DNA of 64,000 nucleotides, from NCBI GenBank assembly GCA_000526435.1, contig JAGB01000001.1:186001-250000 (forward strand), written 5' to 3'. Below the pieces are notes generated by a model, which saw nothing but the letters and a program-made list of their open reading frames with translations, searched no databases and was not told the origin of the DNA. Source of the DNA: Caldicoprobacter oshimai DSM 21659 (GTDB lineage Bacteria; Bacillota; Clostridia; Caldicoprobacterales; Caldicoprobacteraceae). This document shows positions 27,183-35,590 of the stretch, one piece after another (position 1 is the first letter of the stretch; every line of letters starts with the position of its first letter). Both the position numbers and the translations under genes were made by a program.

Positions 27183-28091
27183 TTGGACGGGGTTATCAAT
27201 GTCTTGAAACCGCCGGGGATGACCTCCAGCGATGTGGTGGTATATCTTCGTAGGTTGCTCAAAGTTAAGAAGGTAGGGCATACCGGTACTTTAGACCCGG
27301 GTGCTGCGGGTGTCCTACCCGTTTGCATCGGCAAAGCCACCAGGTTGGCCAGCCTCATCATTGATGAGGACAAGGTCTATCGCTGTGAAATGATCTTAGG
27401 GGTTGAGACTGATACTCTGGATTCGTATGGACGGGTCATTTCGACTTCGAATGATTATCCAACTTTTGAAGACATAAAGAGAGTCTTCGAAGAGTTTCGG
27501 GGGCGCGTCAAGCAGTCACCGCCTATGCATTCCGCTATAAAATACAAGGGTAAAAAGCTATATGAATATGCACGGCAGGGCCAGGAGCTGGATATCTCGG
27601 GGCTGGGGAGGGAAGTGACCATCTACCGAAATACCATATTGCAATACCTGCCGCCCAACAAGGTTCTGTTTGAGGTTGAGTGCTCCAAGGGTACATATAT
27701 ACGATCTCTATGCCGGGATATAGGGCGCAGATTGGGCTGTGGTGCCTACATGGGCTTTTTGCTGAGGTGCCGCACAGGAAGGTACACCATCGATGATTCC
27801 TATACGCTATACGAAATCGAGGAACATCTTTTAAAGGGAGAACTGGATAAGGTCATTATACCCATGGATAAAGCGGTCGAGGGGTTTGAAAGGGTCGATG
27901 TCCCATCCATGCACTATCAAAAGCTGATCAACGGTAATCCCGTTAAATTGGCTGCTCGGGCCTTAAAGCTTGAGAAATTGGACCACCAGGCCCCTATAAG
28001 GGTATACTGCAGGGGGCAGTTCATAGGAATAGGCATGGTCAAATTGGAGGAGGATTACATCCATATAAAAATGGACAAAGTACTGGTGTAA
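27183..28091 (+). CDS. truB: tRNA pseudouridine-55 synthase TruB
   Basis: TruB makes pseudouridine 55 in the T-loop of tRNAs. Motif I reads GVINVLKPPGMTSSD, and the catalytic Asp lies in HTGTLDPGAAGVLPV near residue 38. The 302-residue length is typical. The start has to be TTG 27183: an in-frame stop at 27168-27170 blocks longer forms, and homologues begin M-D/N-G-x-I-N. GGAG at 27163-27166 is 16 bases upstream, which is unusually far. An ATG at 27170 is out of frame. Confidence 0.94.
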   Translation: MDGVINVLKPPGMTSSDVVVYLRRLLKVKKVGHTGTLDPGAAGVLPVCIGKATRLASLIIDEDKVYRCEMILGVETDTLDSYGRVISTSNDYPTFEDIKRVFEEFRGRVKQSPPMHSAIKYKGKKLYEYARQGQELDISGLGREVTIYRNTILQYLPPNKVLFEVECSKGTYIRSLCRDIGRRLGCGAYMGFLLRCRTGRYTIDDSYTLYEIEEHLLKGELDKVIIPMDKAVEGFERVDVPSMHYQKLINGNPVKLAARALKLEKLDHQAPIRVYCRGQFIGIGMVKLEEDYIHIKMDKVLV

Positions 28092-28101
28092 GGGGGCGGC
28101 T

Positions 28102-29046
28102 ATGCAGGTAATATTTAATGAGAAAGGTGACCATTCGCTGGGGCATCCTGTAGCCATCGCGCTGGGAATGTTTGATGGAATTCACAAGGGGCATCAGGCT
28201 TTAATTGGGCGTTTAAAAGAGATAAAGCGCCGCTATGGATATACTACAATGGTATATACATTCAAGCAGCACCCTTTAAGCTGCTTGCCACCGCGGAAGG
28301 CTCCGCCGCAGATCATGAACCTGAACAAGAAGATACTGGAGTTTCATCGCATGGGAATGGACATCCTTGTCCTCAACAATTTCGATGAGGGATTTGCGCG
28401 CACAGCGCCCCGGGAATTCATACAGCGGTTCTTGCTTGAAAAATACGACGTGCGCTACATCGTGGTGGGATACAACTACCGTTTTGGCTATAAGGGAAGC
28501 GGTGATGCACACCTTCTGATTCGAATGGGCAAAGAAAAGGGTTTTGAAGTTGTGGTCGTGCCACCTGTCAAGGTTGGCGGGGAAGTGGTCAGCAGCAGCT
28601 TGATCCGCAAAACCATACAGCAGGGGCATGTGGCAAGGGCATGGCAGTATCTAGGGAGTCCTTATTCCATCAACGGCGAAATAGTACGCGGTGCCGGGCG
28701 GGGAAAAACGCTGGGGTATCCTACGGCCAACTTGGACATTGGTTCAAAAAACATGGTGATTCCCAAGTTTGGTGTGTACCTGACGTGCTGCAATCTGGAT
28801 GGGCAGTGGCTTTGGGGAGTTACCAACATAGGACAAAACCCCACGTTTGATCAGTCTGGCCTGCATATAGAGACATTTTTCTTAGGCTACCAAGGTGGAG
28901 AGCTGTACGGCAAACGCACCAGGCTATATTTCTTGAGGTATATAAGGGAGGAAAGGCGGTTTCCCTCAAAGCAGGAACTGGTACAGCAGATGGACCGCGA
29001 TATAGCGGTAGCCAAAAATCTCATTTACAAAATGTTCAATGTGTGA
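28102..29046 (+). CDS. ribF: Bifunctional riboflavin kinase / FMN adenylyltransferase
   Basis: RibF turns riboflavin into FMN and FAD. The N-terminal nucleotidyltransferase domain has GMFDGIHKGHQALI near residue 22 and the SSSLIRKTI motif near 157. The C-terminal riboflavin kinase domain has GAGRGKTLGYPTANL near residue 198 and NPTFDQ. The protein has 314 residues. A GGGGGCGG stretch precedes the ATG. No FMN riboswitch is visible upstream; the gene is inside the infB operon. The rpsO promoter begins within its last codons. Confidence 0.96.
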   Translation: MQVIFNEKGDHSLGHPVAIALGMFDGIHKGHQALIGRLKEIKRRYGYTTMVYTFKQHPLSCLPPRKAPPQIMNLNKKILEFHRMGMDILVLNNFDEGFARTAPREFIQRFLLEKYDVRYIVVGYNYRFGYKGSGDAHLLIRMGKEKGFEVVVVPPVKVGGEVVSSSLIRKTIQQGHVARAWQYLGSPYSINGEIVRGAGRGKTLGYPTANLDIGSKNMVIPKFGVYLTCCNLDGQWLWGVTNIGQNPTFDQSGLHIETFFLGYQGGELYGKRTRLYFLRYIREERRFPSKQELVQQMDRDIAVAKNLIYKMFNV

Positions 29047-29052
29047 TAAAAT
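29024..29052 (+). promoter_or_regulatory. SigmaA promoter of rpsO, inside the end of ribF
   Basis: TTTACA (29024-29029) and TAAAAT (29047-29052) are separated by 17 bases, with a TG one base before the -10 (extended -10). The start of transcription near 29059 places the S15 leader hairpin in the 5' untranslated region. Confidence 0.75.
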
Positions 29053-29069
29053 AACACTCGAGCAATTAA

Positions 29070-29116
29070 CCACTTCCTTGGTTTTACGTGCCTCCGGCGT
29101 AATACTAAGGTTGTGG
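29070..29116 (+). promoter_or_regulatory. rpsO leader hairpin, probable S15 autoregulatory site
   Basis: CCAC (29070-29073) pairs with GTGG (29113-29116). A TT/TT internal loop follows, then CCTT with AAGG, a G-U pair (29080/29106) stacked on a G-C pair (29081/29105), and TTACG (29084-29088) pairs with CGTAA (29098-29102) below the loop. The tandem G-U/G-C step is the kind of motif S15 reads in 16S rRNA. It lies between the promoter and the ribosome binding site. S15 leader control is known in several bacteria; this assignment is inference. Confidence 0.6.
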
Positions 29117-29151
29117 CGGTTATATTAGAATGCAATGGAGGTGACGAAGGA

Positions 29152-29415
29152 ATGGACAAGGAACTGAAGAGGCAGATCATCGATGCCTATAAGCTCCATG
29201 AGAATGATACCGGTTCTCCCGAAGTGCAGATCGCGTTGCTCACCGAGAGGATCAATCATTTGACCGAACATCTGAAAGTACACAAAAAGGACCATCATTC
29301 TCGTAGAGGGCTTCTCATGATGGTTGGCAGGAGACGTGCTTTGCTTAATTACCTCATGAAGAAGGATATTGAGCGTTATCGTGCTATTGTGTCAAAGCTG
29401 AATTTGAGAAAATAG
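29152..29415 (+). CDS. rpsO: 30S ribosomal protein S15
   Basis: The 87-residue protein is a standard S15 with [37 protein letters not shown] and the C-terminal RRRALLNYL region. It is an early binder of the central domain of 16S rRNA. ATG 29152 has GGAGGTGA at 29137-29144; the frame is open upstream to 29113, but that part is leader RNA. It is followed by a hairpin and then pnp, the usual rpsO-pnp pair. Confidence 0.98.
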   Translation: MDKELKRQIIDAYKLHENDTGSPEVQIALLTERINHLTEHLKVHKKDHHSRRGLLMMVGRRRALLNYLMKKDIERYRAIVSKLNLRK

Positions 29416-29419
29416 AAGG

Positions 29420-29450
29420 TGGAGCGGGGATGCCCGCTCCATTGCTTATT
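29420..29450 (+). terminator. Hairpin after rpsO, probable terminator
   Basis: A perfect 9-bp GC-rich stem (TGGAGCGGG at 29420-29428 with CCCGCTCCA at 29433-29441) has a 4-base loop. The tail TTGCTTATT is only moderately U-rich, so some read-through into pnp is likely. Confidence 0.7.
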
Positions 29451-29668
29451 ATGCATCTGTTTAAAAATAGTGCTGGCTGGTCTGCGGCGTATACCGCCAT
29501 CCCATGCTATTGTGAGTAGAATGTTGCAGATAATCGACAGAATTTATCTTCAATTAAGAAGGCAAATAATAATAGAAGAAAAATCTGGTGAATGAGGTAA
29601 ACTAAATGTGTTTAAGTTTTATTTAAACCTTATGATAACAAGAATTAAGCATGAAAGGAGATGAATGC
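29451..29668 (+). other. rpsO-pnp intergenic region
   Basis: No gene is seen in these 218 bases. There is a small hairpin (GCGG-CGTATA-CCGC, about 29483-29496) and an AT-rich stretch before pnp with a weak promoter-like pair, TTTAAG then GATAAC with a 17-base spacer, near 29612-29640. It also holds the inverted repeat GTTTAA/TTAAAC. Promoter assignment is uncertain. Confidence 0.35.
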
Positions 29669-29674
29669 TTGGTA

Positions 29675-31846
29675 ATGGAACACAGGATATACACCACAGA
29701 GGTTGCAGGTGCCAAAATCACGGTCGAGGTAGGAAAGCTGGCTGAACAAGCCAATGGCGCTTGTACTGTACAGTGCGGCGATACCGTGGTGTTTGTGTCG
29801 GCTACAGCTTCCGACGAACCCAGGGAAGGGATAGATTTCTTCCCGCTTACCGTGGATTTCGAGGAAAAGCTGTACGCTGTAGGGCGCATCCCTGGAGGAT
29901 TTATAAAGAGGGAAGGTAAACCCACCGATAAGGCCATATTGACCGCCAGGCTGATCGACAGGCCTTTAAGGCCTCTGTTCCCCAAAGGGTACCGTAACGA
30001 TGTGCACATAGTGGCCATGGCTTTATCGGTAGACCCCGACTATCCACCTGATGTGTTTGCCATGCTGGGTTCCTCCATCGCATTGAGCATTTCAGATATC
30101 CCCTTCCTTGGGCCCACGGGTTCGGTGGCTGTGGGGATGATCGATGATCAATTTATCATAAATCCAACCAATCAGCAGAGGGAGAAGAGCAAGCTACACC
30201 TGATCGTTTCGGGCACAAAAGATGCAATACTCATGGTAGAGGCAGGAGCAAATGAAGTGACCGAGGCTGAGATGCTGGATGCAATAATGTTTGCCCACCA
30301 GTATATCAAGGAGCTGGTGGAATTCCAGGAAAAGATCATTGAAGAGGTTGGGAAGCCCAAACGCCAGGTTGAGCTGTATGCACCCGACCCCGAGGTGGAA
30401 GCTCAGGTAAGGGAATATGCCACCGAAAAGATAAGGGAAGCCGTCAGAACGCCCGATAAACGGGAACGCGAACAGAAGATGAGCGCAATAGAGAAGGAAG
30501 TCGTGGAACATTTTGCTGAGACCTTCCCTGAAAAAGAGGCCGATATCAAAGAAGTGCTCAACATAATAACCAAAGAAGTTGTTCGCACCATGATACTCAA
30601 GGAAGGCATAAGGCCCGACGGGAGGACACCCAAGGAGATCCGGCCCATACACTGCGAAGTGGGGTTGCTCCCGCGTACCCACGGTTCAGCATTGTTCCAG
30701 CGCGGGCAAACTCAGGTGCTTACCACCTGTACTCTGGGAGCGCTGGGCGATGTTCAGATACTCGATGGGCTGTGGGAAGAGGATTTCAAGCGCTATATGC
30801 ACCACTACAACTTCCCGCCCTATAGCGTCGGTGAGGCACGGCCAATGAGGGGTCCCGGTAGGCGCGAGATAGGTCACGGCGCGTTGGCTGAGCGGGCGCT
30901 GGAACCCATGATTCCCAGCGAAGAAGAATTCCCCTATACCATTCGCTTGGTGTCTGAAGTGATGAGCTCCAACGGTTCTACTTCTCAGGCCAGCGTATGT
31001 GGAAGCACATTGGCTCTTATGGATGCGGGTGTACCCATAAAAGCGCCGGTGGCGGGGATAGCCATGGGCTTGATCAAAGACGACGAAACCGGACAAGTGG
31101 TAATACTATCCGATATCCAAGGATTAGAGGATGCTACAGGTGATATGGACTTTAAAGTGGCCGGTACCGCAAAAGGCATTACCGCAATACAGATGGACAT
31201 CAAGATAATGGGCATTGACCGAAACATACTGGAAATGGCTTTGGAGCAGGCACGAGAAGGGCGCTTATTTATACTGGATAAAATGATGCAGGCCATATCC
31301 GAGCCGAGAAAAGAGGTATCGCCTTTTGCTCCAAAGATTGTTTCCACCACCATCAGCCCTGAGAAGATCCGAGAGGTGATCGGCCCTGGCGGTAGAACCA
31401 TTAACAGGATAATAAGCGAAACGGGTGTAAAGATCGATATACGAGAGGACGGAAGAGTGTATATATACTCTCCCAATATAGAGGATGCCAAGAGAGCACT
31501 AACCATGATAGAGAACATAACCAGGGATGTGGAAGTGGGCCAGATCTACTCCGGAAAAGTGCTGCGCATTACCGATTTCGGCGCGTTTGTTGAAATACTG
31601 CCGGGGAAGGAAGGCCTGGTTCACATCTCCAAGCTGGCCCACGAAAGGGTCAGACGAGTTGAAGATGTAGTAAAGGTAGGTGATGAGATTACCGTTAAGG
31701 TAACCGACATCGACGAACTGGGACGCATCAACCTCTCCAGAAAGGATGTGTTACCACCTCCTCCAAAAAGCGAGGTGAACAAGCGAATGCCTCAACATCA
31801 TCAACGCAGAACAGGTAGCTATCCTTTAAGAAGACAACACAAATAA
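29675..31846 (+). CDS. pnp: Polyribonucleotide nucleotidyltransferase (PNPase)
   Basis: PNPase degrades RNA from the 3' end by phosphorolysis and can add tails. The order is: first RNase PH domain (1-215), an alpha linker, second RNase PH domain (about 310-540, with [23 protein letters not shown] and [14 protein letters not shown]), KH ([12 protein letters not shown], about 560-615) and S1 (about 620-690). Start: GGAG at 29657-29660 is 14 bases before ATG 29675 but 8 bases before an in-frame TTG at 29669; either is possible, and homologues begin MEHRIY or similar. The stop codon lies inside the terminator stem. Confidence 0.96.
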   Translation: MEHRIYTTEVAGAKITVEVGKLAEQANGACTVQCGDTVVFVSATASDEPREGIDFFPLTVDFEEKLYAVGRIPGGFIKREGKPTDKAILTARLIDRPLRPLFPKGYRNDVHIVAMALSVDPDYPPDVFAMLGSSIALSISDIPFLGPTGSVAVGMIDDQFIINPTNQQREKSKLHLIVSGTKDAILMVEAGANEVTEAEMLDAIMFAHQYIKELVEFQEKIIEEVGKPKRQVELYAPDPEVEAQVREYATEKIREAVRTPDKREREQKMSAIEKEVVEHFAETFPEKEADIKEVLNIITKEVVRTMILKEGIRPDGRTPKEIRPIHCEVGLLPRTHGSALFQRGQTQVLTTCTLGALGDVQILDGLWEEDFKRYMHHYNFPPYSVGEARPMRGPGRREIGHGALAERALEPMIPSEEEFPYTIRLVSEVMSSNGSTSQASVCGSTLALMDAGVPIKAPVAGIAMGLIKDDETGQVVILSDIQGLEDATGDMDFKVAGTAKGITAIQMDIKIMGIDRNILEMALEQAREGRLFILDKMMQAISEPRKEVSPFAPKIVSTTISPEKIREVIGPGGRTINRIISETGVKIDIREDGRVYIYSPNIEDAKRALTMIENITRDVEVGQIYSGKVLRITDFGAFVEILPGKEGLVHISKLAHERVRRVEDVVKVGDEITVKVTDIDELGRINLSRKDVLPPPPKSEVNKRMPQHHQRRTGSYPLRRQHK

Positions 31847-31885
31847 AACATAAACTGTTTTACAGTTTATGTTTTATTTTATTTT
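31841..31885 (+). terminator. Rho-independent terminator of pnp
   Basis: An 18-bp uninterrupted stem (31841-31858 with 31862-31879) with a TTT loop is followed by T-rich sequence. The stem is AT-rich apart from a few GC pairs, and the pnp stop codon (31844-31846) lies in its left arm. Confidence 0.9.
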
Positions 31886-31955
31886 TATCACATATCTTTT
31901 CACCCGCTGAATACCTATTTTAATGGGATATTTTATTCAGGGGTGAAAAGATTTT

Positions 31956-32666
31956 ATGGTCATTGTCTTGAGAAAAAGGACCTTAATCCTGTGCTTTGCG
32001 GTGGCCGCACTGGTGGCCTTTATTCTATCTTCAGGGCGTGGCGAAACGCTGTACGCGCTCAACTACCTGTCATCAGGAAACCCGATATACAAGGGAGATG
32101 GATCACGGCCCCGGGTTGCCTTTGAGTGCAACGTGGTATGGGGTACCGAATATGTGCCCGCAATGCTGGATATATTCAAACAACACGGCATAAAGATCAC
32201 CTTTTTTATAGGGGGAGAATGGGCCGAGCAAAATCCCGAGCTGCTGAAGAGGATGGTACAGGAGGGGCATGAGCTGGGCAACCACGGATACAGCCATAAG
32301 TACCACAGCAAGCTTAACTTTGAACAAAACCGAGAGGAGATAATGAAAGCTGAGAAGGCGATAGAAAGGATAACGGGAGTTAAGACCCGCCTTTTTGCAC
32401 CGCCTTATGGGGATTTCAACAAGACCACCCTGCAAGCTGCTCAGTCCCTGGGGTACAAGACCATCATGTGGAGCATCGATACCATTGACTGGAGAGGCGA
32501 CGGGGTCGACAGCATCATCAAGAGGGTGTTTAAAAATCCCCACAACGGCGCTTTTATCTTAATGCATCCAACGGAAGACACCATAGAGGCGCTACCTGTA
32601 ATCATAAACGGACTTCGCCAGAGAGGGTATGAAATTGGGCGCATATCCGATTTGTTGAATGAATGA
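31956..32666 (+). CDS. ylxY: YlxY-type polysaccharide deacetylase-like protein (sporulation-associated family)
   Basis: The 236-residue protein has an N-terminal signal anchor (about residues 8-27) and a NodB-fold domain outside the membrane. Family motifs 2-5 are present: HGYSH near residue 110, APPYGDF near 149, DTIDW near 173 and LMHPT near 199. Motif 1 reads FECNVVWG near residue 53 where active enzymes have TFDDG or TFD, so the metal-binding and catalytic Asp pair is missing. The same loss occurs in the YlxY family as I recall it. It probably does not deacetylate by the usual mechanism. Position after pnp matches B. subtilis. Confidence 0.88.
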   Translation: MVIVLRKRTLILCFAVAALVAFILSSGRGETLYALNYLSSGNPIYKGDGSRPRVAFECNVVWGTEYVPAMLDIFKQHGIKITFFIGGEWAEQNPELLKRMVQEGHELGNHGYSHKYHSKLNFEQNREEIMKAEKAIERITGVKTRLFAPPYGDFNKTTLQAAQSLGYKTIMWSIDTIDWRGDGVDSIIKRVFKNPHNGAFILMHPTEDTIEALPVIINGLRQRGYEIGRISDLLNE

Positions 32667-32711
32667 AAATCCAACGCATATCTGGGCATAACCTAAATTT
32701 CTAAAATATTA

Positions 32712-32740
32712 TAGAAGAATCCATGATATTTTGATAAAAT
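32712..32740 (+). promoter_or_regulatory. Possible extended -10 promoter before the M16 peptidase gene
   Basis: TGATAAAAT (32732-32740) reads as an extended -10. The matching -35 position (32712-32717, TAGAAG) is poor. It lies about 40 bases before the gene in an AT-rich gap. Confidence 0.4.
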
Positions 32741-32781
32741 ACTCTCTGAAACTAAAAAGTCAAATAAGAAAGGTGAAATGA

Positions 32782-34047
32782 ATGTATAAGAGGTACCAAC
32801 TTGAAAATGGGATACGAATCGTAACAGAGAAAATTCCTTATTTTCGGTCGGTGTCGATAGGTGTATGGTTTGCGGCGGGGTCTCTTTACGAGGATTTCGA
32901 GAGCAGCGGTATACCGCATTTTATCGAGCATATGCTCTTTAAAGGTACTAAAAATCGTACTGCTAAGCAGATTGCTCAGGCCATGGACGCTGTGGGAGGT
33001 CAGCTGAACGCCTTTACGGCAAAGGAATGTACCTGCTATTACAGCAATGTGATCGATGAACACCTGCCACGGGCTATAGACGTCCTGTCGGATATGATTA
33101 CCAATTCCTTGTTGGACCCCGTTGAGATGGAAAAGGAAAAGGGCGTCGTGCTGGAAGAGATACTGATGTATGAGGATTCGCCAGAGGACCTGGTGCATGA
33201 CCTATTGGCTGAAGCCTTGGTGGGTAAGCACCCCCTGGCAAATTCCATACTGGGCAGCCAAAGGTTCATACTTGACCTCAACCGTGAGATGCTGGTTTCT
33301 TTTTTGGATGAGAAATATTTGCCACAAAATACGGTGATATCGGTAGCCGGCAACTTCGATGAACAGCAGTTGATCGATTTGTTAGAAAAATTTTTCGGGA
33401 ATTGGAAGAAAGAGTCGGGTAGTGCCGTGGGACAATGCAGCGTCCCGGTGCCCCTTTATCAGTCGAGAAACCTCTTTAAATGGAAGGATATAGAGCAGGT
33501 ACACATGTGTATTGGGTATCCAGGGATACCGCTGGGACAGGATGATGTGTATCCTCTCATGATATTCAACAACCTCTTGGGCGGGGGTATGAGCTCACGG
33601 CTTTTTCAGAACATAAGGGAGGACAAAGGTCTGGTGTATTCCATCATGTCCTATCCCTCTTTTTACACCTGCGGTGGTCTGTTTACCATCTATGCGAGCA
33701 TGAAGCCTTCGCAGGCCAAGAAAGTGGCGGATTTGATCATGGAGGAGATACAGAAAATCAAGACAGAGGGTATTTCACGCGATGAGTTCAATACTGCCAA
33801 AGAGCAGCTGAAGGGCAATTACATTTTGGGGCTGGAAAGCAGCAGTAGTAGGATGAACGCCATAGGAAAGTCCGAACTGCTTTTAGGAGTGGTTAGGACC
33901 CCAGAAGAGATACTTACCAAGATTGGAAACGCCACAATGGACGACGTGATGAGGGTGGTAGATCAGGTTTTGTCTCCTGATACCATGGCCATTGCGGTGG
34001 TGGGTCGTGAAAACGTGCTGGAAGGCACCAGCTGTACCGCGTCTTGA
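32782..34047 (+). CDS. mlpA: M16 family zinc peptidase (MlpA/YmxG-like processing protease)
   Basis: The 421-residue protein has the inverted zinc motif HFIEH (His46, Glu49, His50) and the distal Glu region [17 protein letters not shown] near residue 120. The C-terminal half is a second, inactive M16-like domain. Members resemble mitochondrial processing peptidase beta subunit; B. subtilis MlpA (YmxG) has been linked to regulation of extracellular protease. AGAAAGGTG precedes the ATG. In B. subtilis it is followed by ymxH and the spoVF operon; here it is followed by miaB. Confidence 0.93.
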   Translation: MYKRYQLENGIRIVTEKIPYFRSVSIGVWFAAGSLYEDFESSGIPHFIEHMLFKGTKNRTAKQIAQAMDAVGGQLNAFTAKECTCYYSNVIDEHLPRAIDVLSDMITNSLLDPVEMEKEKGVVLEEILMYEDSPEDLVHDLLAEALVGKHPLANSILGSQRFILDLNREMLVSFLDEKYLPQNTVISVAGNFDEQQLIDLLEKFFGNWKKESGSAVGQCSVPVPLYQSRNLFKWKDIEQVHMCIGYPGIPLGQDDVYPLMIFNNLLGGGMSSRLFQNIREDKGLVYSIMSYPSFYTCGGLFTIYASMKPSQAKKVADLIMEEIQKIKTEGISRDEFNTAKEQLKGNYILGLESSSSRMNAIGKSELLLGVVRTPEEILTKIGNATMDDVMRVVDQVLSPDTMAIAVVGRENVLEGTSCTAS

Positions 34048-34124
34048 GTTGCGGGTTGCATAAAGCTGTGCGCGAGGATATAATAATCAATGAAATGCAA
34101 AAAGAAAATACAAAGGAGGCTACA

Positions 34125-35504
34125 ATGGCAATAAAGGAAGAACAAGTGGATTACATCGAAGCTGTAAGGCAGCTGATAGATGATAAGAACCTTAAATACC
34201 ATATAGTGACATATGGCTGTCAGATGAACGTCCATGATTCCGAAAAACTGGCCGGCATGCTGCTTGAAATGGGCTACCAGGAAACGCCCAACATTGAAGA
34301 AGCCGACCTCATACTTTTCAATACCTGCTGCGTACGCGAGCATGCCGAGCAGAGGGTCTATGGAAATGTGGGAGCACTGCAGCCATATAAGCGCAAAAAG
34401 CCAAACCTCATCATTGGTGTTTGTGGGTGCATGATGCAGCAAAAGGGAGCGGCCGAGGAGCTCATAAAGAAGTTCCCGTTTGTGGATCTGGTGTTTGGCA
34501 CGCACAACTTGCACCATTTTCCCAAGCTGCTGTATGAAGCGTTGTCATCTGAACATTCGGTTGTGGAAGTGCTGGACGAAGAAGGAGGAATCATAGAAGG
34601 GTTAAGGCCGCACAGAGCCACAGGCGTGTCGGCTTATATTACCATAATGTACGGATGCAATAACTTCTGCACCTATTGTATAGTACCCTATGTCCGCGGT
34701 CGCGAGAGGAGTCGGAACCCCCAGGATATATTAGACGAAGCCAGAGAGCTGGCACGGCAGGGCTACAAGGAGGTTACTTTGCTGGGGCAAAACGTGAATT
34801 CCTATGGCAAGGACCTGGGCGGTGAGTACCTGTTTCCGGACCTGCTGAGGGATGTGAATAAAATCGAGGGCATTGAAAGGATCAGGTTTGTTACCTCCCA
34901 TCCGAAGGACCTATCCCAGGACCTCATAGACGTGATGGCAGAGTGTGAAAAGGTGTGCGAACACATTCACTTGCCGCTCCAGGCGGGAAGCGATCGCATA
35001 CTTCGCAAGATGAACAGGCATTATACCAGAGAGGATTATCTGAAGCTGGTGGACAGGCTTCGCGAGAGGATTCCCGGTATAGCCATTACTACAGATATAA
35101 TAGTCGGTTTCCCGGGAGAGACCGAAGAGGACTTTCAAGATACACTGGACATGGTGAGAAGGGTGCAGTATGATTCGGCGTTTATGTTTATGTACTCTCC
35201 GCGAAGGGGTACACCGGCTGCTAGCATGCCTGATCAGGTAGATGAGGAGGTCAAGAAGGATAGGCTAAACAGGCTGATAGAGCTTCAGACCGAGATAAGC
35301 AAGGCTAAAAATCAGCAGTACCTGGACAGGGTTGTTGAGGTGCTGGTGGAAGGCGTGAGCAAGAACAACCCCGAGAAGCTATCGGGCAGAACCCGTACCA
35401 ATAAGCTTGTCCATTTCCCGGGAGATGAGAGCTTGACAGGACAGCTTGTGAAAGTGAAGATTACGCTCCCCAAAGCCTGGACGCTGGATGGGATTTTGGT
35501 GTGA
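34125..35504 (+). CDS. miaB: tRNA-2-methylthio-N6-dimethylallyladenosine synthase
   Basis: MiaB adds a methylthio group to i6A37 of tRNAs using two [4Fe-4S] clusters. The N-terminal UPF0004 domain has [22 protein letters not shown] and GVCGCM with its three Cys; the radical SAM motif is [18 protein letters not shown] near residue 180; a TRAM domain ends the protein. ATG 34125 with AAAGGAGG at 34112-34119 is preferred; the frame is open back to TTG 34044, which overlaps the previous stop. miaA, which makes its substrate, lies three genes downstream. Confidence 0.95.
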   Translation: MAIKEEQVDYIEAVRQLIDDKNLKYHIVTYGCQMNVHDSEKLAGMLLEMGYQETPNIEEADLILFNTCCVREHAEQRVYGNVGALQPYKRKKPNLIIGVCGCMMQQKGAAEELIKKFPFVDLVFGTHNLHHFPKLLYEALSSEHSVVEVLDEEGGIIEGLRPHRATGVSAYITIMYGCNNFCTYCIVPYVRGRERSRNPQDILDEARELARQGYKEVTLLGQNVNSYGKDLGGEYLFPDLLRDVNKIEGIERIRFVTSHPKDLSQDLIDVMAECEKVCEHIHLPLQAGSDRILRKMNRHYTREDYLKLVDRLRERIPGIAITTDIIVGFPGETEEDFQDTLDMVRRVQYDSAFMFMYSPRRGTPAASMPDQVDEEVKKDRLNRLIELQTEISKAKNQQYLDRVVEVLVEGVSKNNPEKLSGRTRTNKLVHFPGDESLTGQLVKVKITLPKAWTLDGILV

Positions 35505-35516
35505 TAATTATCAATG

Positions 35517-35548
35517 CTTGCAGCTAACAGTACTTGCAGCTAACAGTA
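35517..35548 (+). repeat. Perfect tandem duplication of 16 bases between miaB and mutS
   Basis: CTTGCAGCTAACAGTA occurs twice head to tail (35517-35532 and 35533-35548). It contains no gene and no hairpin of note. Only two copies are present here. Confidence 0.9.
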
Positions 35549-35590
35549 ATGGTAGAGAGATAGAGGTATTGATGATGGGGAGGTTTTTAT

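Noticed and set aside
28050-28110. FMN riboswitch before ribF
   Set aside because: The spacer to truB is 10 bases and has no RFN-element sequence; ribF is an internal operon gene.
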